This document shows, piece after piece, positions 1-10,314 of a stretch of DNA of 64,000 nt. Source of the stretch: Micromussa lordhowensis (taxonomy: Eukaryota; Cnidaria; Anthozoa; Scleractinia; Lobophylliidae); assembly GCA_964020085.1 (NCBI GenBank), contig OZ026604.1, positions 22,491,232 through 22,555,231 of the forward strand. Reading direction: 5' to 3'. The notes below the pieces were generated by a model. That model saw only the letters and a program-made list of their open reading frames with translations, had not been told where the DNA came from and searched no databases. Made by a program: the position numbers and the translations under genes. Each line of letters opens with the position of its first letter. Positions within the stretch are counted from its first letter, which is position 1.

Positions 1-105
1 TGTTGGATATGAAGTGATTATTACCAACTCGCGCTACGCGCTCGTTGGTTATTTTATCACTTCATATCCAACTCGGGCTCATGGAATAATTGTTATTTAT
101 TCGCG
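1..105. repeat. Palindromic dispersed element, copy 1 (left-truncated by window)
   Basis: Inverted repeat: one arm reads TTGGATATGAAGTGATTA and the other returns as ATCACTTCATATCCAA around a GC-rich centre, followed by the outer terminus TGGAATAATTGTT. Related copies lie at 43226-43462 and 50796-51080, where the outer arm AACAATTATTCCACTCG is also visible. A non-autonomous palindromic transposon is the simplest reading; the superfamily cannot be told. Confidence 0.7.
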
Positions 106-1950
106 AACAAAATAACACGTCTTGAATCTGGATTGTTCCTTGCCGATTGTTTATTGACATGTAGCAGTTTTCCATCTGCCAAGTTATAGATGATTTTCAA
201 ATCATCTATTTCTGAGAGTATGTGTCCTAAATCTTCTTCAGTCTTCAAACAGTTTTACCAGTTGCTGGTGAAAGATGTTGAGGGAAAAGTTAGTGTTGGT
301 ATTTGTGTCTTGGGCAAACACTCTTACAAACCAATGTTTGCTTTCAGGTGAGCACAAAGTTCCTGAATTTGTATTACATGTGCATGTAGTTGATACTGAA
401 TTGAGCACTGATTTAAATTTGAATGTTCTAAAACGACTTTTATGACATTTCCTTCTTGTCACTGAACTAGAAAACACATTCCAACGACAAACAGTCTCTA
501 TTGTATCGAAAAGACCATGCTCTATAATGTTTACACAAATCATGTAGGTGAGAAGACACTGGAAAATTTTTAAAAATAAATCTTTTCATTGCTCTCCTGT
601 AACATTTTTTTAAAGATAGTTAAGTACTTTTTTCACCGGAATTCTAGATGGTTCTCTGCTTATTCTCAAATTGTTTTTAAAAGTTGACTTCAAAAGAAAT
701 TTGGTGGATCGTGAAAGCCTCTTTCCATCAAACATGTTTGGTTGTCAATATCACAGGATGCAGTATGATTTATTTTTTAGTCCATAACTCAATGGTCCAA
801 TTGAGATCAACTCTTCTACTTGAAAAGAGCAGAAAAAAATTAACTTTCTGCATTTATTTTTCATGGAACAAATGCAAAATGTTTACCTTTTTTGTTAATG
901 CTAGTCGATCAGGTGAAAAGTTAAAAAAGGTACCTTTTTAGAGAAAAAAGGCGGGTATATTTTGAGCTTTCGAGTGAAAATATTTTGACGTCAATATTGT
1001 CCACTTTTCATGCATTTCTCACTTTACCAAACAAAACTTTAAAGCGCGAAAAAGGTACCTTTTTTCAGTTTGAAGCGATCTCTTTAAAAGCGCGAAAAAG
1101 GTACCTTTTCTGCGGTTAAAAACGTTCCTATCAAAAGGAAAAAGGCACCTTTTTTGCGGTTGGAAGCGATGTTCTCATAAGTGTGAAAAACTATATCAGT
1201 GCTCATTATGTAAATGTATAGGTTGATGGGGTTTTCTTTGAAAGCGTCAGCGTAAGGGCGCGATTTCCAAACACTGTCAATCCATCTACCATGATACCTT
1301 AATTAGAGAGCTGGGTAGAGACTCACTTCTTGTCTATAGCCGGGTGCAAATAGTTTTATTAACGTGATTAATGGACACAGAAATTAGTGGTGAAATTTCT
1401 GGCATTTGCAGGGAAAATAGATTCCTGCGTATAAACAAGGAATTGTCCCATAATTACCTTGATAAAAATATTAATGGAAATGGCTAAAAAATTAATACAA
1501 ACAGTCCAATCACGGAAGGCACGCGCGCCTCTAAAATGGCTTACCTTGATCGTGCCGTCCGCCACATTGGACGCGCCCTAAAATTTGGGAAATTGGAAGC
1601 GAATTTGACGATGACCTAACGGCCTATTTTTAGAGATTCTAGACTGCAAGCAGTCCTTTTTTGGGCGAGTCTAGGCTCAGCGGGACTGGTGAGAGTGAAC
1701 GGGCCGAGGCGGGAACTGTGACTGCACTCTCCGACGTGCTTAAATTTCCCCGCAGACCCACCATCGGAGAACAGGATTGGCTAAGAAACATTAAACACTT
1801 GTGAACACGTTGTCATCTAAATTTGACGAATTTTAACATGCTGACACATCAGTTGTCACTGCTATCGACGGATACACAAAATTTCGTCTCAGGTTTAGAA
1901 GAAGCAGTAAGCAGTTGAAGTGCGTTTAGCAGAACGCTACGGAAGGCTTA
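106..1950. other. Non-coding stretch with no recognised gene
   Basis: No gene recognised. A 101-codon open frame on the minus strand (238-543) has no domain I know and no splice context. The only other structure is the GGTACC-centred array entered separately. AT-rich throughout, with an irregular GC-richer patch near 1500-1780. Confidence 0.5.
922..1155. repeat. Four-copy array of an AAAAAGGTACC(TTTTT) palindrome
   Basis: AAAAAGGTACCTTTTT or a close variant occurs four times at irregular spacing (about 922-940, 1049-1065, 1095-1109, 1137-1153), three of them preceded by GCGCG or AAGCG. Each copy is itself a KpnI-type palindrome. It may be the decayed internal repeat of a transposon; function unknown. 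Confidence 0.6.
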
Positions 1951-1951
1951 C

Positions 1952-2178
1952 TTGAAGAACGAACAGATTAAGGTTGCGCCTTTGCATTCTGGAAGAGACG
2001 TCTTATCCATTTTACCGACGGTTTAGGAAAATCTGTTATTTACCAAAGCTTCGTGCTCGCGACAGATCTTTCTGCAATCATTGTCATCGTTCCTCTTCTA
2101 AGCATTATAGACGATCAACTTCGATCAAACGACTTTGGACTGAAAGCAGTTACTTTCGAAGGAATCTATATTTGTTAA
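1952..2178 (+). pseudogene. RecQ-type DNA helicase relic (helicase motifs 0-Ia), frameshifted
   Basis: The first frame reads LKNEQIKVAPLHSGRDVLSILPT, matching the Q-motif and start of the Walker A region of RecQ-family helicases. One base is missing near 2020. The next frame then continues GLGKSVIYQSFVLATDL and VIVPLLSIIDDQL, giving the GKS of motif I and the xxPLxSIIxDQ of motif Ia, and stops at 2176. Only about 75 codons remain, with no motif II (DExH) after it. RecQ-like genes occur as free genes and inside animal transposons; which source is unknown. Clearly dead: frameshift plus truncation. Confidence 0.7.
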
Positions 2179-2188
2179 GATGTCTGCG

Positions 2189-2251
2189 GTCAGTTCGCAA
2201 ACGTCTAGCGGACAGCTCGCAAACGTGTATACGTCAGTTCGCAAACGTGAT
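2189..2251. repeat. Short tandem repeat of CAGTTCGCAAACGT
   Basis: Three diverged copies of about 20-28 bases with the core CAG(T/C)TCGCAAACGT lie directly after the helicase relic. Confidence 0.6.
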
Positions 2252-2363
2252 TTTTAACGTTGAAAACGACTCTATAGAAAACCAGTTAATATCTAGTTGA
2301 TTAACGACCATATGAATATAAGGTCTTTTCTTTTACAGAGGCCCATGTTATTGCAAAAATTAC

Positions 2364-3445
2364 CTGTGACCAAACTTTGGGCATCTCCTGGAAAGCCAGA
2401 CATAAAACCACCAAATGTAGATCCAGCTCCTGAGATGTAGTTACTGTATCTTATCAAGTCGTTTTCTGCATCGGAACTTTCGCCAGTAATTACTTCGCCC
2501 CTAAGACCGACATCTTTGATGGGATTATCATCTTTTTGAAGTTCTGGCAAATTGGATCCTACATACAAAGAAAGAAAGTGATAGTTTGGGTGCGCAGGGC
2601 AATGTATATTTGTCTTTGTCGAAAAGGAAAACAGCCTAAACAACATTTTTAGTTTTATTTTTTTTTGCTAGTGACAAATTCAGTCTTTCGTGATTCAGAA
2701 AAATGTTGTGTGTCGTGTGGTGTCGCCGGTGGCGTGGCGTGGCGTGGCGTGGCGTGGCGTGGCGTGGCGTGGCGTGGCGTGGCGTGGCGTGGCGTGGCGT
2801 GGCGTGGCGTGGCGTTACGTGTCGTGCCGTGGCATGGCATGTAATGTAGTCGGGCGCGGCGTGTGGTATCAGACATGTCGTGTTGTGTGGTGTTTTGGTG
2901 TGGTTTGGTATGATATGTATGGTATGGTATGGTGTGCCGGGTGTGATATGGTATGTTACCATACAGTACAGTATGGTATAGCATTGTGTGGTATGATGCA
3001 GTATCTACTTTATTTGAAATGGTCATATTACATATGGCATAGTAAATGTTTTTCCAATTTATAATGCCATTAATAACAATATTTGAAACATACCTATTGT
3101 CATGATGTTTCTTTCATTGTTTATTCCTTCATTAAACTCATTGACCAGTTGGATGAAGTCAGGATCTCGTTCCAAATCGGTCAAGCTTTCATAGAAACAG
3201 TCGTTCAACGGCTTTCCTTGTGCCTCGCTTTCCTTCTTCAGTAGGTCAGAAATACTTTGAATAATGGCGATTGGATCAAAGCGTGTGCCTTGTGTCCTCC
3301 ACGCAAATGAGATGTCACTTAACATATTGTTAGATAAGCCAGTGAACCATTTGGCCTGGAACGATGTCCCCAATAATTCTCCTATTTTATCGCTTTCATC
3401 GGATTCGTCGTGATGTACTGAGATGTTTTTGAACGCCACAGCTCT
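2364..3445 (-). CDS. Two exons of an unrecognised protein (partial gene)
   Basis: Two minus-strand exons are supported by splice sites and matching phase. Exon A (3445 down to 3094, 352 bp) follows a CTTTTCAG acceptor and ends at a GTATGT donor. Exon B (2558 down to 2364, 195 bp) follows TATGTAG and ends at GTAATT; both junctions are phase 1. Together they give about 182 acidic, soluble residues, starting [15 protein letters not shown] and including [19 protein letters not shown] and [19 protein letters not shown]. No signal peptide, membrane segment or known domain is visible. The 0.5-kb intron holds the GGCGT microsatellite. No start exon upstream or end exon downstream could be found, so it is either partial or a gene fragment. 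I do not recognise it. Confidence 0.5.
2731..2815. repeat. (GGCGT)17 pentanucleotide microsatellite
   Basis: Seventeen uninterrupted GGCGT units, decaying rightwards to about 3000 into GGTAT/GGTGT variants. It lies inside the intron of the unrecognised minus-strand gene. It creates long open frames on both strands that are artefacts of the repeat. Confidence 0.95.
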
Positions 3446-3918
3446 CTGAAAAGTGTTACAAATTACACAGAGACACAAAAGGGTGCAAAATTGTCAGTGT
3501 AAATGAAGTTGGATCTACTGATTAGGGTGGGTTGATTCTCAAATTCTCGTCACCGTTTCTTTATGGGATAATATTTAGTAAAATTACGATTGGTGGTACT
3601 CGTTTAAGAAAAAAAATACAAGTTCGCGTTAAAATTAATATGTTAAACTTGCATAGTTCACAAAAGTTTCAATTCAGGTCAGTGTCATATCATTACATCT
3701 GTTAGCCTGGATGAGCTAGAAATTTGATAATAAGTAGGGTCTTAAAAAGCGCAACGATTAGCAGTTGAAAAATTGACCTTCAATTTCTTTCATAAGTCCT
3801 CAACTAGAGTCTCGAGGAATTGGAAGTCTTTCGATCGTCATATCTTGATTTTTATGAACATTGAAAATCACATTTTTGGTCTAAGAAGTAACATTCTTAA
3901 ACACTTCCCACTGTAACG

Positions 3919-4064
3919 GCTGGTTCTCACTAGGACATTAGCATAAGCATAAGCAACATACGCAGACGCAGTAACTTGTTGTTAATTAGTGCCTTTTGTC
4001 CTAACAAAGGGTACGTTTGCGTATGTTGCTTATGCTTATGCTTATGTTCCTAGTGAAAACCAGC
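3919..4064. mobile_element. Palindromic MITE (TAAGCATAAGCAACATACG arms)
   Basis: Left arm GCTGGTTCTCACTAGGACAT then AGCATAAGCATAAGCAACAT; the right arm is its reverse complement, ending TTCCTAGTGAAAACCAGC. Arms of about 50 bp surround a ~45-bp centre. Each arm contains the hexamer AGCATA two to three times. Confidence 0.8.
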
Positions 4065-4298
4065 TTTAAAAGGCCTTATGAGATGATATTCAATTCGTGG
4101 GGAGTATCAAGTAAGCCTGGCAACATCAAAGTTTCAAAACGTTAATTAATATCGAATTTCATTTTTGCGATAACTGCAGAAATTCTCGCGCGCTCATTGG
4201 CTAATTTTTATCGCCAATATGCGGACAGACACATGAATTTGAAATTCGTGCGACGCGTCAGCGAGCGAGAGCGGGCAATTCGACCATATCGTAAAAAA

Positions 4299-4484
4299 TC
4301 AAATTGACGTCAGTTTTTCATGCGTCTGTCCTGTTATTGACAATGAATTTCGTCATCACATTGTCAAAGTAGTCTGCGGTTCCACTCGGCTATCGCGTCG
4401 TGGATCCACAGCTACTTTGACAATGTGATGACGAAATTTATGATCAATAACAGGACAGACGCATGAAAAACTGACGTCAATTTG
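4299..4484. mobile_element. Palindromic MITE (TGACGTCAGTTTTTCATGCG arms)
   Basis: Long inverted repeat: CAAATTGACGTCAGTTTTTC on the left and GAAAAACTGACGTCAATTTG on the right, with about 80-bp arms around a GC-rich loop near 4380-4400. No coding capacity. The terminal TGACGTCA is a CRE-like octamer, a by-product of the terminus rather than proven regulation. Confidence 0.8.
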
Positions 4485-5689
4485 TTAAGTTTCTAAAATT
4501 GCTACAAATCGGGATGCAACAAAGCCAAAATGGATGGAAAAAAGTATGCTTTACTGAATTTTTTTTAACAAAATTTAAGCGATAAAATATTGTCATTCGT
4601 CTCGCAGTACTGTGTTGTCTGCGATCATCGCGACTGTAAGATATGGAGCATAAATTACAAAGAGAAATTGCCATAGGTCCTTCTTTTGTTTTAGAAACAC
4701 AAAGGAATTGAAACCAAATTAATAATGTATACACTCAAACAATTGATTTTTGTTTCTTTTTTTTTATCATCAAACAATTGTTACTGAGATTATAAATAGC
4801 AACTAAAAACAACAAAACAATTAGTCTCTCTAGTTAGCGAACGCTCAATGACTAATAGTGTGAACTACGATGATGCTTGTAAAAAAAACGAAAACAAAAA
4901 CAAACATTGGCAAAACAACGTACATACAAAATACAACAGTGGTAGCGAAATGTGTGTATCAAAATGTACCATAGCACACAAGTTAAAAGTACGTCCGTGC
5001 TAAAAGGTACGAAAAAGAGTGGGTGAACATATTGAGGACTGCATCAGTAAAAATAAATAAAATAAATAAATTGACTTTGTTTAACGAGGGTAGCACTTAA
5101 TAGTCAATGAGGTGAAAAATGAGGAACACATAACACATTAACTAGTGTGAATTGTGCCTTTGTTTCTAAGCCTGAAAACAATTGGAATAAAATTTACAGC
5201 GCTAGAAAATGTATATTGCACAAAACCAAACTTACAGAAAACACAGCAAACATTGTAAAAAGCAACCACGTTGCCCTCCAAAGAGTCGCTTGGTGCGACA
5301 TCTTGTCGTCTCTGCTCCCTCAGAAGGAATGAAAAAATACATATGAATTACTCAGTTACATTGAGATAAGAGAACAGCGTTGCTACGGTTGATCACACCA
5401 AAATGAATCACGTTAACCGGTGTTTATTAGGTCTTGACAGATTTTTGTTGACCTTTTGTATGGTACCGGTCTTGCGTCAATGTTTTCTCTCCAGGGATAA
5501 GTTGTGTTCACTATATTTTACTAGTAAAGCCGATGAATTATAAATCATCTCAAATTCTTACTTACTTACTTGGAGGCCAAAACAATAGGGAACTCATAAA
5601 TAATAAATTTGCTTTGCAGTTAAATAACAAATTTAGCAATAAAGTATAGGCAGTAGACAATTGGAAAGAAGAAGCCTGAAAAAAATCAG

Positions 5690-5761
5690 GGCTTCATCGG
5701 GATTCGAACCCGTGACCTCCGCGATACTGGTGCGATGCTCTACCAACTGAGCTATGAAGCC
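5690..5761 (-). tRNA. tRNA-Thr(AGT)-like sequence
   Basis: The 72-nt minus-strand sequence folds as a cloverleaf: perfect 7-bp acceptor (GGCTTCA/TGAAGCC), D-stem GCTC/GAGC, A box AGCTCAGTTGGTAGAGC, B box GGTTCGAATCC, 5-nt variable loop. The anticodon position reads AGT (threonine). Oddities: C instead of T at position 33, a 31-39 mismatch in the anticodon stem and a 49-65 mismatch in the T stem. Its 3' flank (hairpin GCCTGATTTTTTTCAGGC and then CTTCTTCTTTCCAATTG on the transcript strand) is shared with the copy at 5941-6012. The block may therefore be a tRNA-derived SINE rather than a working tRNA gene. Confidence 0.5.
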
Positions 5762-5940
5762 ACACGTTGGGAGCGAGGTCAATTTATCGAGTTCATATTT
5801 TTCCCGTGCAGTGAAGTGATGTGAAGAATATATGAAATAATTCATATTTGTACTGCGGTTGTAGATACATGTAAAGAATGATCATCGCAGTAAATTTTCC
5901 AATTTAAACAATTGGAAAGAAGAAGCCTGAAAAAAATCAG

Positions 5941-6012
5941 GGCTTCATCGGGATTCGAACCCGTGACCTCCGCGATACCGGTGCGATGCTCTACCAACTG
6001 AGCTATGAAGCC
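5941..6012 (-). tRNA. tRNA-Thr(GGT)-like sequence, second copy
   Basis: Differs from the copy 250 bp upstream by one base in the anticodon loop, so the anticodon reads GGT (still threonine). Same intact acceptor stem, A and B boxes, and the same unusual C33 and 31-39 mismatch. About 35 bases of identical 3' flank, ending TTCCAATTG, argue that both copies belong to one repeat family. Confidence 0.5.
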
Positions 6013-6224
6013 ATTTTTCCAATCCTTGTCGTGTTGATTTTAAAAGAAAACCCCAAGGAGGCTAATAAAAAAGACAGGAGCGCGAGAGTTGAGTTGTCGT
6101 CTTTATTCTCTATAGAAGAAGGAGAGAGCAAAGGGAGAAGTGGATGATGCGCGCGCGCAGCAAACCGAGGTAAAAAAAAACCTCAATCTAGCCGCGCTCA
6201 AGGTCAGCGGACGCGTCGAGTCCA

Positions 6225-6318
6225 CAAGGTCCAAGGTCCAAGCTACCCCCCACTCTGGGTCCAAGGTCCAAACCACCCCCCACTCTGGGTCCAAGGTCCA
6301 AGCCACTCCCCACTCTTG
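6225..6318. repeat. Three-copy minisatellite, 30-bp unit
   Basis: Unit TCCAAGGTCCAAGCTACC plus CCCCACTCTGGG is repeated three times with few changes. Confidence 0.85.
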
Positions 6319-6469
6319 CGCGCGCCCCACCCCAAAAAAAACAAGGCGAAGAAAAAAAAAAGGTCAGGCGAGTGCGAAAAGGGGAAAAAAATTCCCGGGA
6401 AGAAGAAGGGAGAAAATCCCCACCCAGCCCGATGGGTTGTCTGGGGGGCCCCCACCCGAGTGGCAGGCT

Positions 6470-6910
6470 GAGCGGGCTGGCTAGGGCTGGCTTGGGCTGG
6501 CTGGGGCTTGCTAGGGCTTAGGTGGGCTTGGTTGGGCTTGCTTGGGCTTAGGGTTGCGGCGGCGACTGGGTTAGGGTTCTAGTTTTTTTTGCGCCGCGCG
6601 CGAGCTAGGGTTCACCTCACGGTGGGGTGGCATCCGGGGACAAGGGACTAGGACGAGTCCGGGTCGAGGGCGACATTTAGGGGGGCTTGCTGGGGCTAGC
6701 TAGGGCTTGCTTGGGCTTGCTTGGGCTTGCTTGGGCTTACTTGGGCTTACTTGGGCTTGGTTGGGCTTGCTTGTGCTTAGGGTTGCGGTTAGGGTTAGGG
6801 TTCTAGGGTTTTTTGCGCCGCGCGAGCTAGGATTCACCTCACGGTGGGGTGGCATCCGGGGACAAGGGACTAGGACGAGTCCGGGTTGAGGGCGACTTTT
6901 AGGGTTCGGG
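6470..6910. repeat. GC-rich satellite with telomere-like TTAGGG and TTGGGC tracts, about 224-bp period
   Basis: Two head-to-tail copies. Each has a run of degenerate GGGCTTGCTT decamers, then GGTTAGGGTT-type hexamers, then a conserved block GCGCCGCGCGAGCTAGG with TCACCTCACGGTGGGGTGG and GGACAAGGGACTAGGACGAG. The conserved block starts at 6591 and again at 6815. The second copy contains GGTTAGGGTTAGGGTT, matching the animal telomere repeat in phase, but only a few hexamers long. Probably an interstitial or subtelomere-derived satellite. Confidence 0.7.
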
Positions 6911-7630
6911 GCAGGCGTTTTTTTAGGGCATACCGGCGGCGCTAGGGTTTACCACCTTTTGTGGTAAAATGGGCCCAAAGGGGGTGATGACGTCATTTTC
7001 TCTCGAAGTTTTATTGGCGGCCATCTTGGAAAGCGGTGCGGGGTGGATAAAACAGAACTGTATAGACTACTAACCGCAAATGTACAAATGTCACGAACCG
7101 TAGGAGTCGTGTAGGCTAGTCACCTCATTTTACACTGACCTTGAGATTACAGGCATTTTTGTGTAGCATGTTTTGCTTCTCGTAAAGGCTTTGATTTTTT
7201 CTTATGTCTATTTCATACTGGGGCGGATATAGGATTTTAGAAAAGGGGGTGCGGCAGTCCCCTGTAAGGTCCGGGGGAGCATTCTTCGCTGGAAAAGTTT
7301 TAAAATTGAGGTCTTCGGGTTCCACCGACACCCCCTCCCCCCACCCCTTTAGATCTAACCTTGTCATACCTCTTTGATGACCATCTTGGGTCATCTTGCT
7401 GGAGTTGCAGTACTCTAGCCTGGTTTGATCACCAGGTTGTCAAGCAAGGAGTGACCATGGACACACCTTGTCTTGTACGTCTTGTTCTAGTGTACATGCT
7501 TCTTACTAGTTTGTTTATTTCAATTTCATGGCACACTGAATAACAATAAAATAGGAGAAGATGAGAAAAAAGCCTTATGAAATGATATGAAGAACAACAC
7601 TCTAAAAAATGAGAGAATACCTAGAGAATA
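6911..7630. other. Non-coding stretch, nothing recognised
   Basis: No exon, RNA gene or clear repeat. A stretch near 7218-7350 resembles one end of a GGGGCGGAT-type hAT MITE, too degraded to call. Confidence 0.4.
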
Positions 7631-7915
7631 AGGAGGCGCAGTGGCCTCATTGTTAGTGCGCTCGTCTCTGGATCGTGCAGTTCGGGCCCTGGCCGGGGAC
7701 ATCGTGTGCTGTTCTTGGGCAAGACACTTTACTCTCACAATGCCTCTCTCCACCCATGTGTATAAATGGGCACAAGCAAACTTAATGCTGGGGGTAACCC
7801 TGCGATGGACTAGCATCCCATCCAGGGGGGATTAGAAATACTCCAAGACACTTCATGCTACATAGACCAGGATGAGCTCCAGCCTGATAGGCCACTTGGC
7901 TTGAATGCAATTTTA
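7631..7915 (+). mobile_element. tRNA-derived SINE, full-length copy
   Basis: Starts AGGAGGCGCAGTGGCCTCAT, with a tRNA-like head (A box GTGGCCTCATTGTTAG, decayed B box TTCGGGCCC). A conserved body follows: GGGCAAGACACTTTACTCTC, TGTATAAATGGG and CTGCGATGGACTAGCATCCC. A second copy of the same family sits in reverse at 16855-17150, allowing the limits to be set by comparison. Confidence 0.8.
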
Positions 7916-9235
7916 CCTCTGTTAACTAGAGAACTGGTAATAATGGTACTTTTGCATGGTATAGTTCCAAGAGGTAACGTATAGCCACCCCAAGGAAGGT
8001 CCAAACCAAAAACTGTTCTGTGGTTGACGTATAGAACTGATATCAATATTTCACAACAACGCATTGGTTGTTCACCATTTATGTGAAGAAACCAGTTTGT
8101 CAATGTTTTCTACAAGTGGTAAGCGAAATTCCCTGATGATAAGTTCTGTTTAGATCACAAAATACCATTTACTTAACAACCCCCAATTTACAGAGAGAGC
8201 CCGGGATGAGTTCAACCTGATCATAATTCCAAGATGGCAGCTGGAACTGGTGAAGAATTGCAAATGGTAAACACGTTTTCCATTCGGATATTTAAGCTGG
8301 AAATTTTGAACTACTTTTGAGACGTTCCGTATATTCCAGTAATTTTTCAGTTGATCATGGCCAAATTCTGTTACCATTTACATCCTTACAGAAATTTCTG
8401 GAATTTTGGAGTACAAAGCAAATAACCATTTTCATCCCCAATGGCAACAATCCTTTTGTGAACCCAAAGAATCTTAACCACTGGTACTAGCCACCAGGGT
8501 TGTTAGAATTTTAAGGGAGAGAATGGTATTCTTACATCTTTGGGAATCAAGCCAAGACAGTAAACTTCGCATCAATAGTAACTTTAATTATTGCCATGTA
8601 TTGATTTGTATCTTGACTATACCAATATTATTGTCGTCTGAATATTTTACTTTTCACTTTGTTAAAGTGTAGCGAGATAACCCAAATAACACTTGTGAAG
8701 GAGACTACAATCTCATTCCAGGGCTGGGTTGTTTGAAAGCTGGTTAACGCTAACCTAAAATTAAAAGTTAACAGAAGTATCATTTTTTTGTACAATGAAA
8801 ATGTTTTTCACTGCTTAAGTTTTGTGCAGTTTGTTTTTGTTCAAACTCAAAACTGAAGGACTTGAATAGAAGGAACATCTCAGTGAAAAGTTACAAAACT
8901 GATATCAAAATTATCAGTAACCCTAGGTTAGCTTGAACAGACTTTGAACAGGCTTTGAACAACCACACCCTGGAGTCTTTGTTCCTTACTGTCCAAGTTT
9001 GATAAAATGAGTGACACTTGAGAGTTCCACTACAGGCTTGATTTTAATTGCTTTTAAAAACAGTAGAAATTAGCAGAAGTAAAACATTAGCAACTGGATG
9101 TTTGCCAGCTAGACATGCTCAATTCAACTGGAAGTCCAATATTTTCAGACTTTCAAACAGAACTTATTTTCGAGGGTGCTTGTTTCTCACCCACTGGCCA
9201 ATAGGAATGAAGACTGGGACTCAGGGTACAAGGTT
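7916..9235. other. Non-coding stretch, nothing recognised
   Basis: No exon with splice support and no repeat structure seen. Confidence 0.4.
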
Positions 9236-9238
9236 TAG

Positions 9239-9366
9239 GAGACGACAGTCTTACATTTTTGGGGGACTATCGTCTCCTTTGCAGCCATTATTAGTGTTGC
9301 CACACAATACTCCCCCCCCCCCCGTTGCATAATGACCCCAATAATGGCTGCGAAGGAAACTAGGGG
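9239..9366. repeat. Inverted-repeat element with poly-C core
   Basis: The arm TTTGCAGCCATTATT is mirrored by AATAATGGCTGCGAAGG after a C14 tract; an inner GACGACAGTC/GACTATCGTC hairpin lies to the left. A short MITE remnant. Confidence 0.5.
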
Positions 9367-9572
9367 GAATAGGGTGTAAAGGTACCCATTAGGTGGATGG
9401 GAGTTTTGAACTGTTCTAAAATTGCTCCGAAATCAGTGTACATGTATGAATCATTATAACACCTTTTCACTTGATTACAACCACTCTAAACATTCAAATG
9501 TAAGTTTCTGATTTATCTCCTCACGCTTACTAAAATGTTGTTAAAACCAAATCCTTGAGTGAGGTTCACTCC

Positions 9573-10151
9573 TCAGACCTCAAGGAGATTCCACAGAGAA
9601 TTGACAATGTCGAATTTCGACTTTTCGCTCTTGCTAAAGCAGAAGGGTTTCACGTCATTCAAGTTTGCGATAAACCCTTTGACTTGGTCTTCATCACTCT
9701 CATAATCCCACCTGATGTGACTCACGTTTGTGTAAAGGCTGAAATTATACTTAGTTTGTGGAAGAATCTCTACGCGGTTGGTCGTCACCTCTGAAGCTTT
9801 CTCCTTCAACTCTTTGATTTCATCTTCCTTGCCCGTTATTTTTTTCTCGAAAACTTTAACATCAGCTTCCAACTTTTCGATGTGCTTGATGGTAGTATCT
9901 CTCTCAACCTGAAGGGTTTCTATTCCATTTGAATTCTCGTGGATTCTCGCAGCTTTCTCTTCCTCTTCTTTGTCAGCAAGTATTTTAGTTAAAGCTCGCA
10001 AGGTCGTTTTCACGCTTTCTTGTTGAAGGGACCGCACCTCTTGGAAGTCGTTGTAGATCTCTGCAACTTTTCCTAGGACTTCTTCGTCTTCTGCGCTAGC
10101 AAGAACCGTGATCACCTCATTAGGGGTTGCTAAAGCGTCTTTGAAGGACAT
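9573..10151 (-). CDS. SPC24: Kinetochore protein Spc24, single exon
   Basis: Spc24 is the partner of Spc25 in the NDC80 complex. It links the complex to the inner kinetochore (Mis12, CENP-T) and acts in chromosome segregation. The 192-residue product is close to vertebrate length (197). It has the family layout: a helical N-terminus, a long charged coiled coil (about residues 60-125, including KHIEKLEADVKVFEKKI), then the C-terminal RWD-type globular domain. The diagnostic YTNVSHIRWDYESDEDQVKG aligns with the vertebrate segment ending IEWDYE...VKG, and the protein ends DIVNSLWNLLEV. The start was chosen as the first ATG after the shared promoter. There is no intron in the whole coding region, whereas vertebrate SPC24 is split; a retained retrocopy is possible, but the divergent promoter with TTC32 argues for an ordinary gene. 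Confidence 0.9.
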   Translation of the reverse strand: MSFKDALATPNEVITVLASAEDEEVLGKVAEIYNDFQEVRSLQQESVKTTLRALTKILADKEEEEKAARIHENSNGIETLQVERDTTIKHIEKLEADVKVFEKKITGKEDEIKELKEKASEVTTNRVEILPQTKYNFSLYTNVSHIRWDYESDEDQVKGFIANLNDVKPFCFSKSEKSKFDIVNSLWNLLEV

Positions 10152-10314
10152 AGTTGTTAAAATTTCGAAGATTGTTATGAAGGTAGAAGGAGAAAATTCG
10201 TTTTACAAACTGTAAACAAAACTGTAATTTTGAAAATGGCGGCCAGACAACAAACTCGTTTCCAGTCCCTGTCTTTTTGGCGGAGTAGTGTCCAGACTTC
10301 TTCGAGTCTCCAAT
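10152..10314. promoter_or_regulatory. Shared divergent promoter of SPC24 and TTC32
   Basis: The two start codons are only 163 bp apart and point away from each other. The interval contains AAAATGGCGGCC (10233-10244), a YY1-type element, and TTTTTGGCGG (10274-10283), resembling an E2F site. A second ATGGCGG lies on the TTC32 start codon itself. E2F control would suit a mitotic gene, but this is inferred from motifs only. No TATA box. Confidence 0.6.

Larger units (their letters stand above)
3446..5680. other. Intergenic stretch with two palindromic MITEs, otherwise empty
   Basis: Apart from the two inverted repeats entered separately, nothing is recognised. The sequence is AT-rich with short A and T runs. 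Confidence 0.5.

Noticed and set aside
2636..3064. Overlapping 108-124-codon open frames on both strands
   Set aside because: They are produced by the GGCGT pentanucleotide run, which is open in all frames; low-complexity translation (repeated RHAT/WRGVA).
5690..6012. Certain functional tRNA genes
   Set aside because: C33, the stem mismatches and the shared tail argue for a SINE family; kept only as tRNA-like.
6707..6889. A true chromosome end at the TTAGGG-like tract
   Set aside because: Only two or three in-phase TTAGGG hexamers, and ordinary sequence with genes on both sides.
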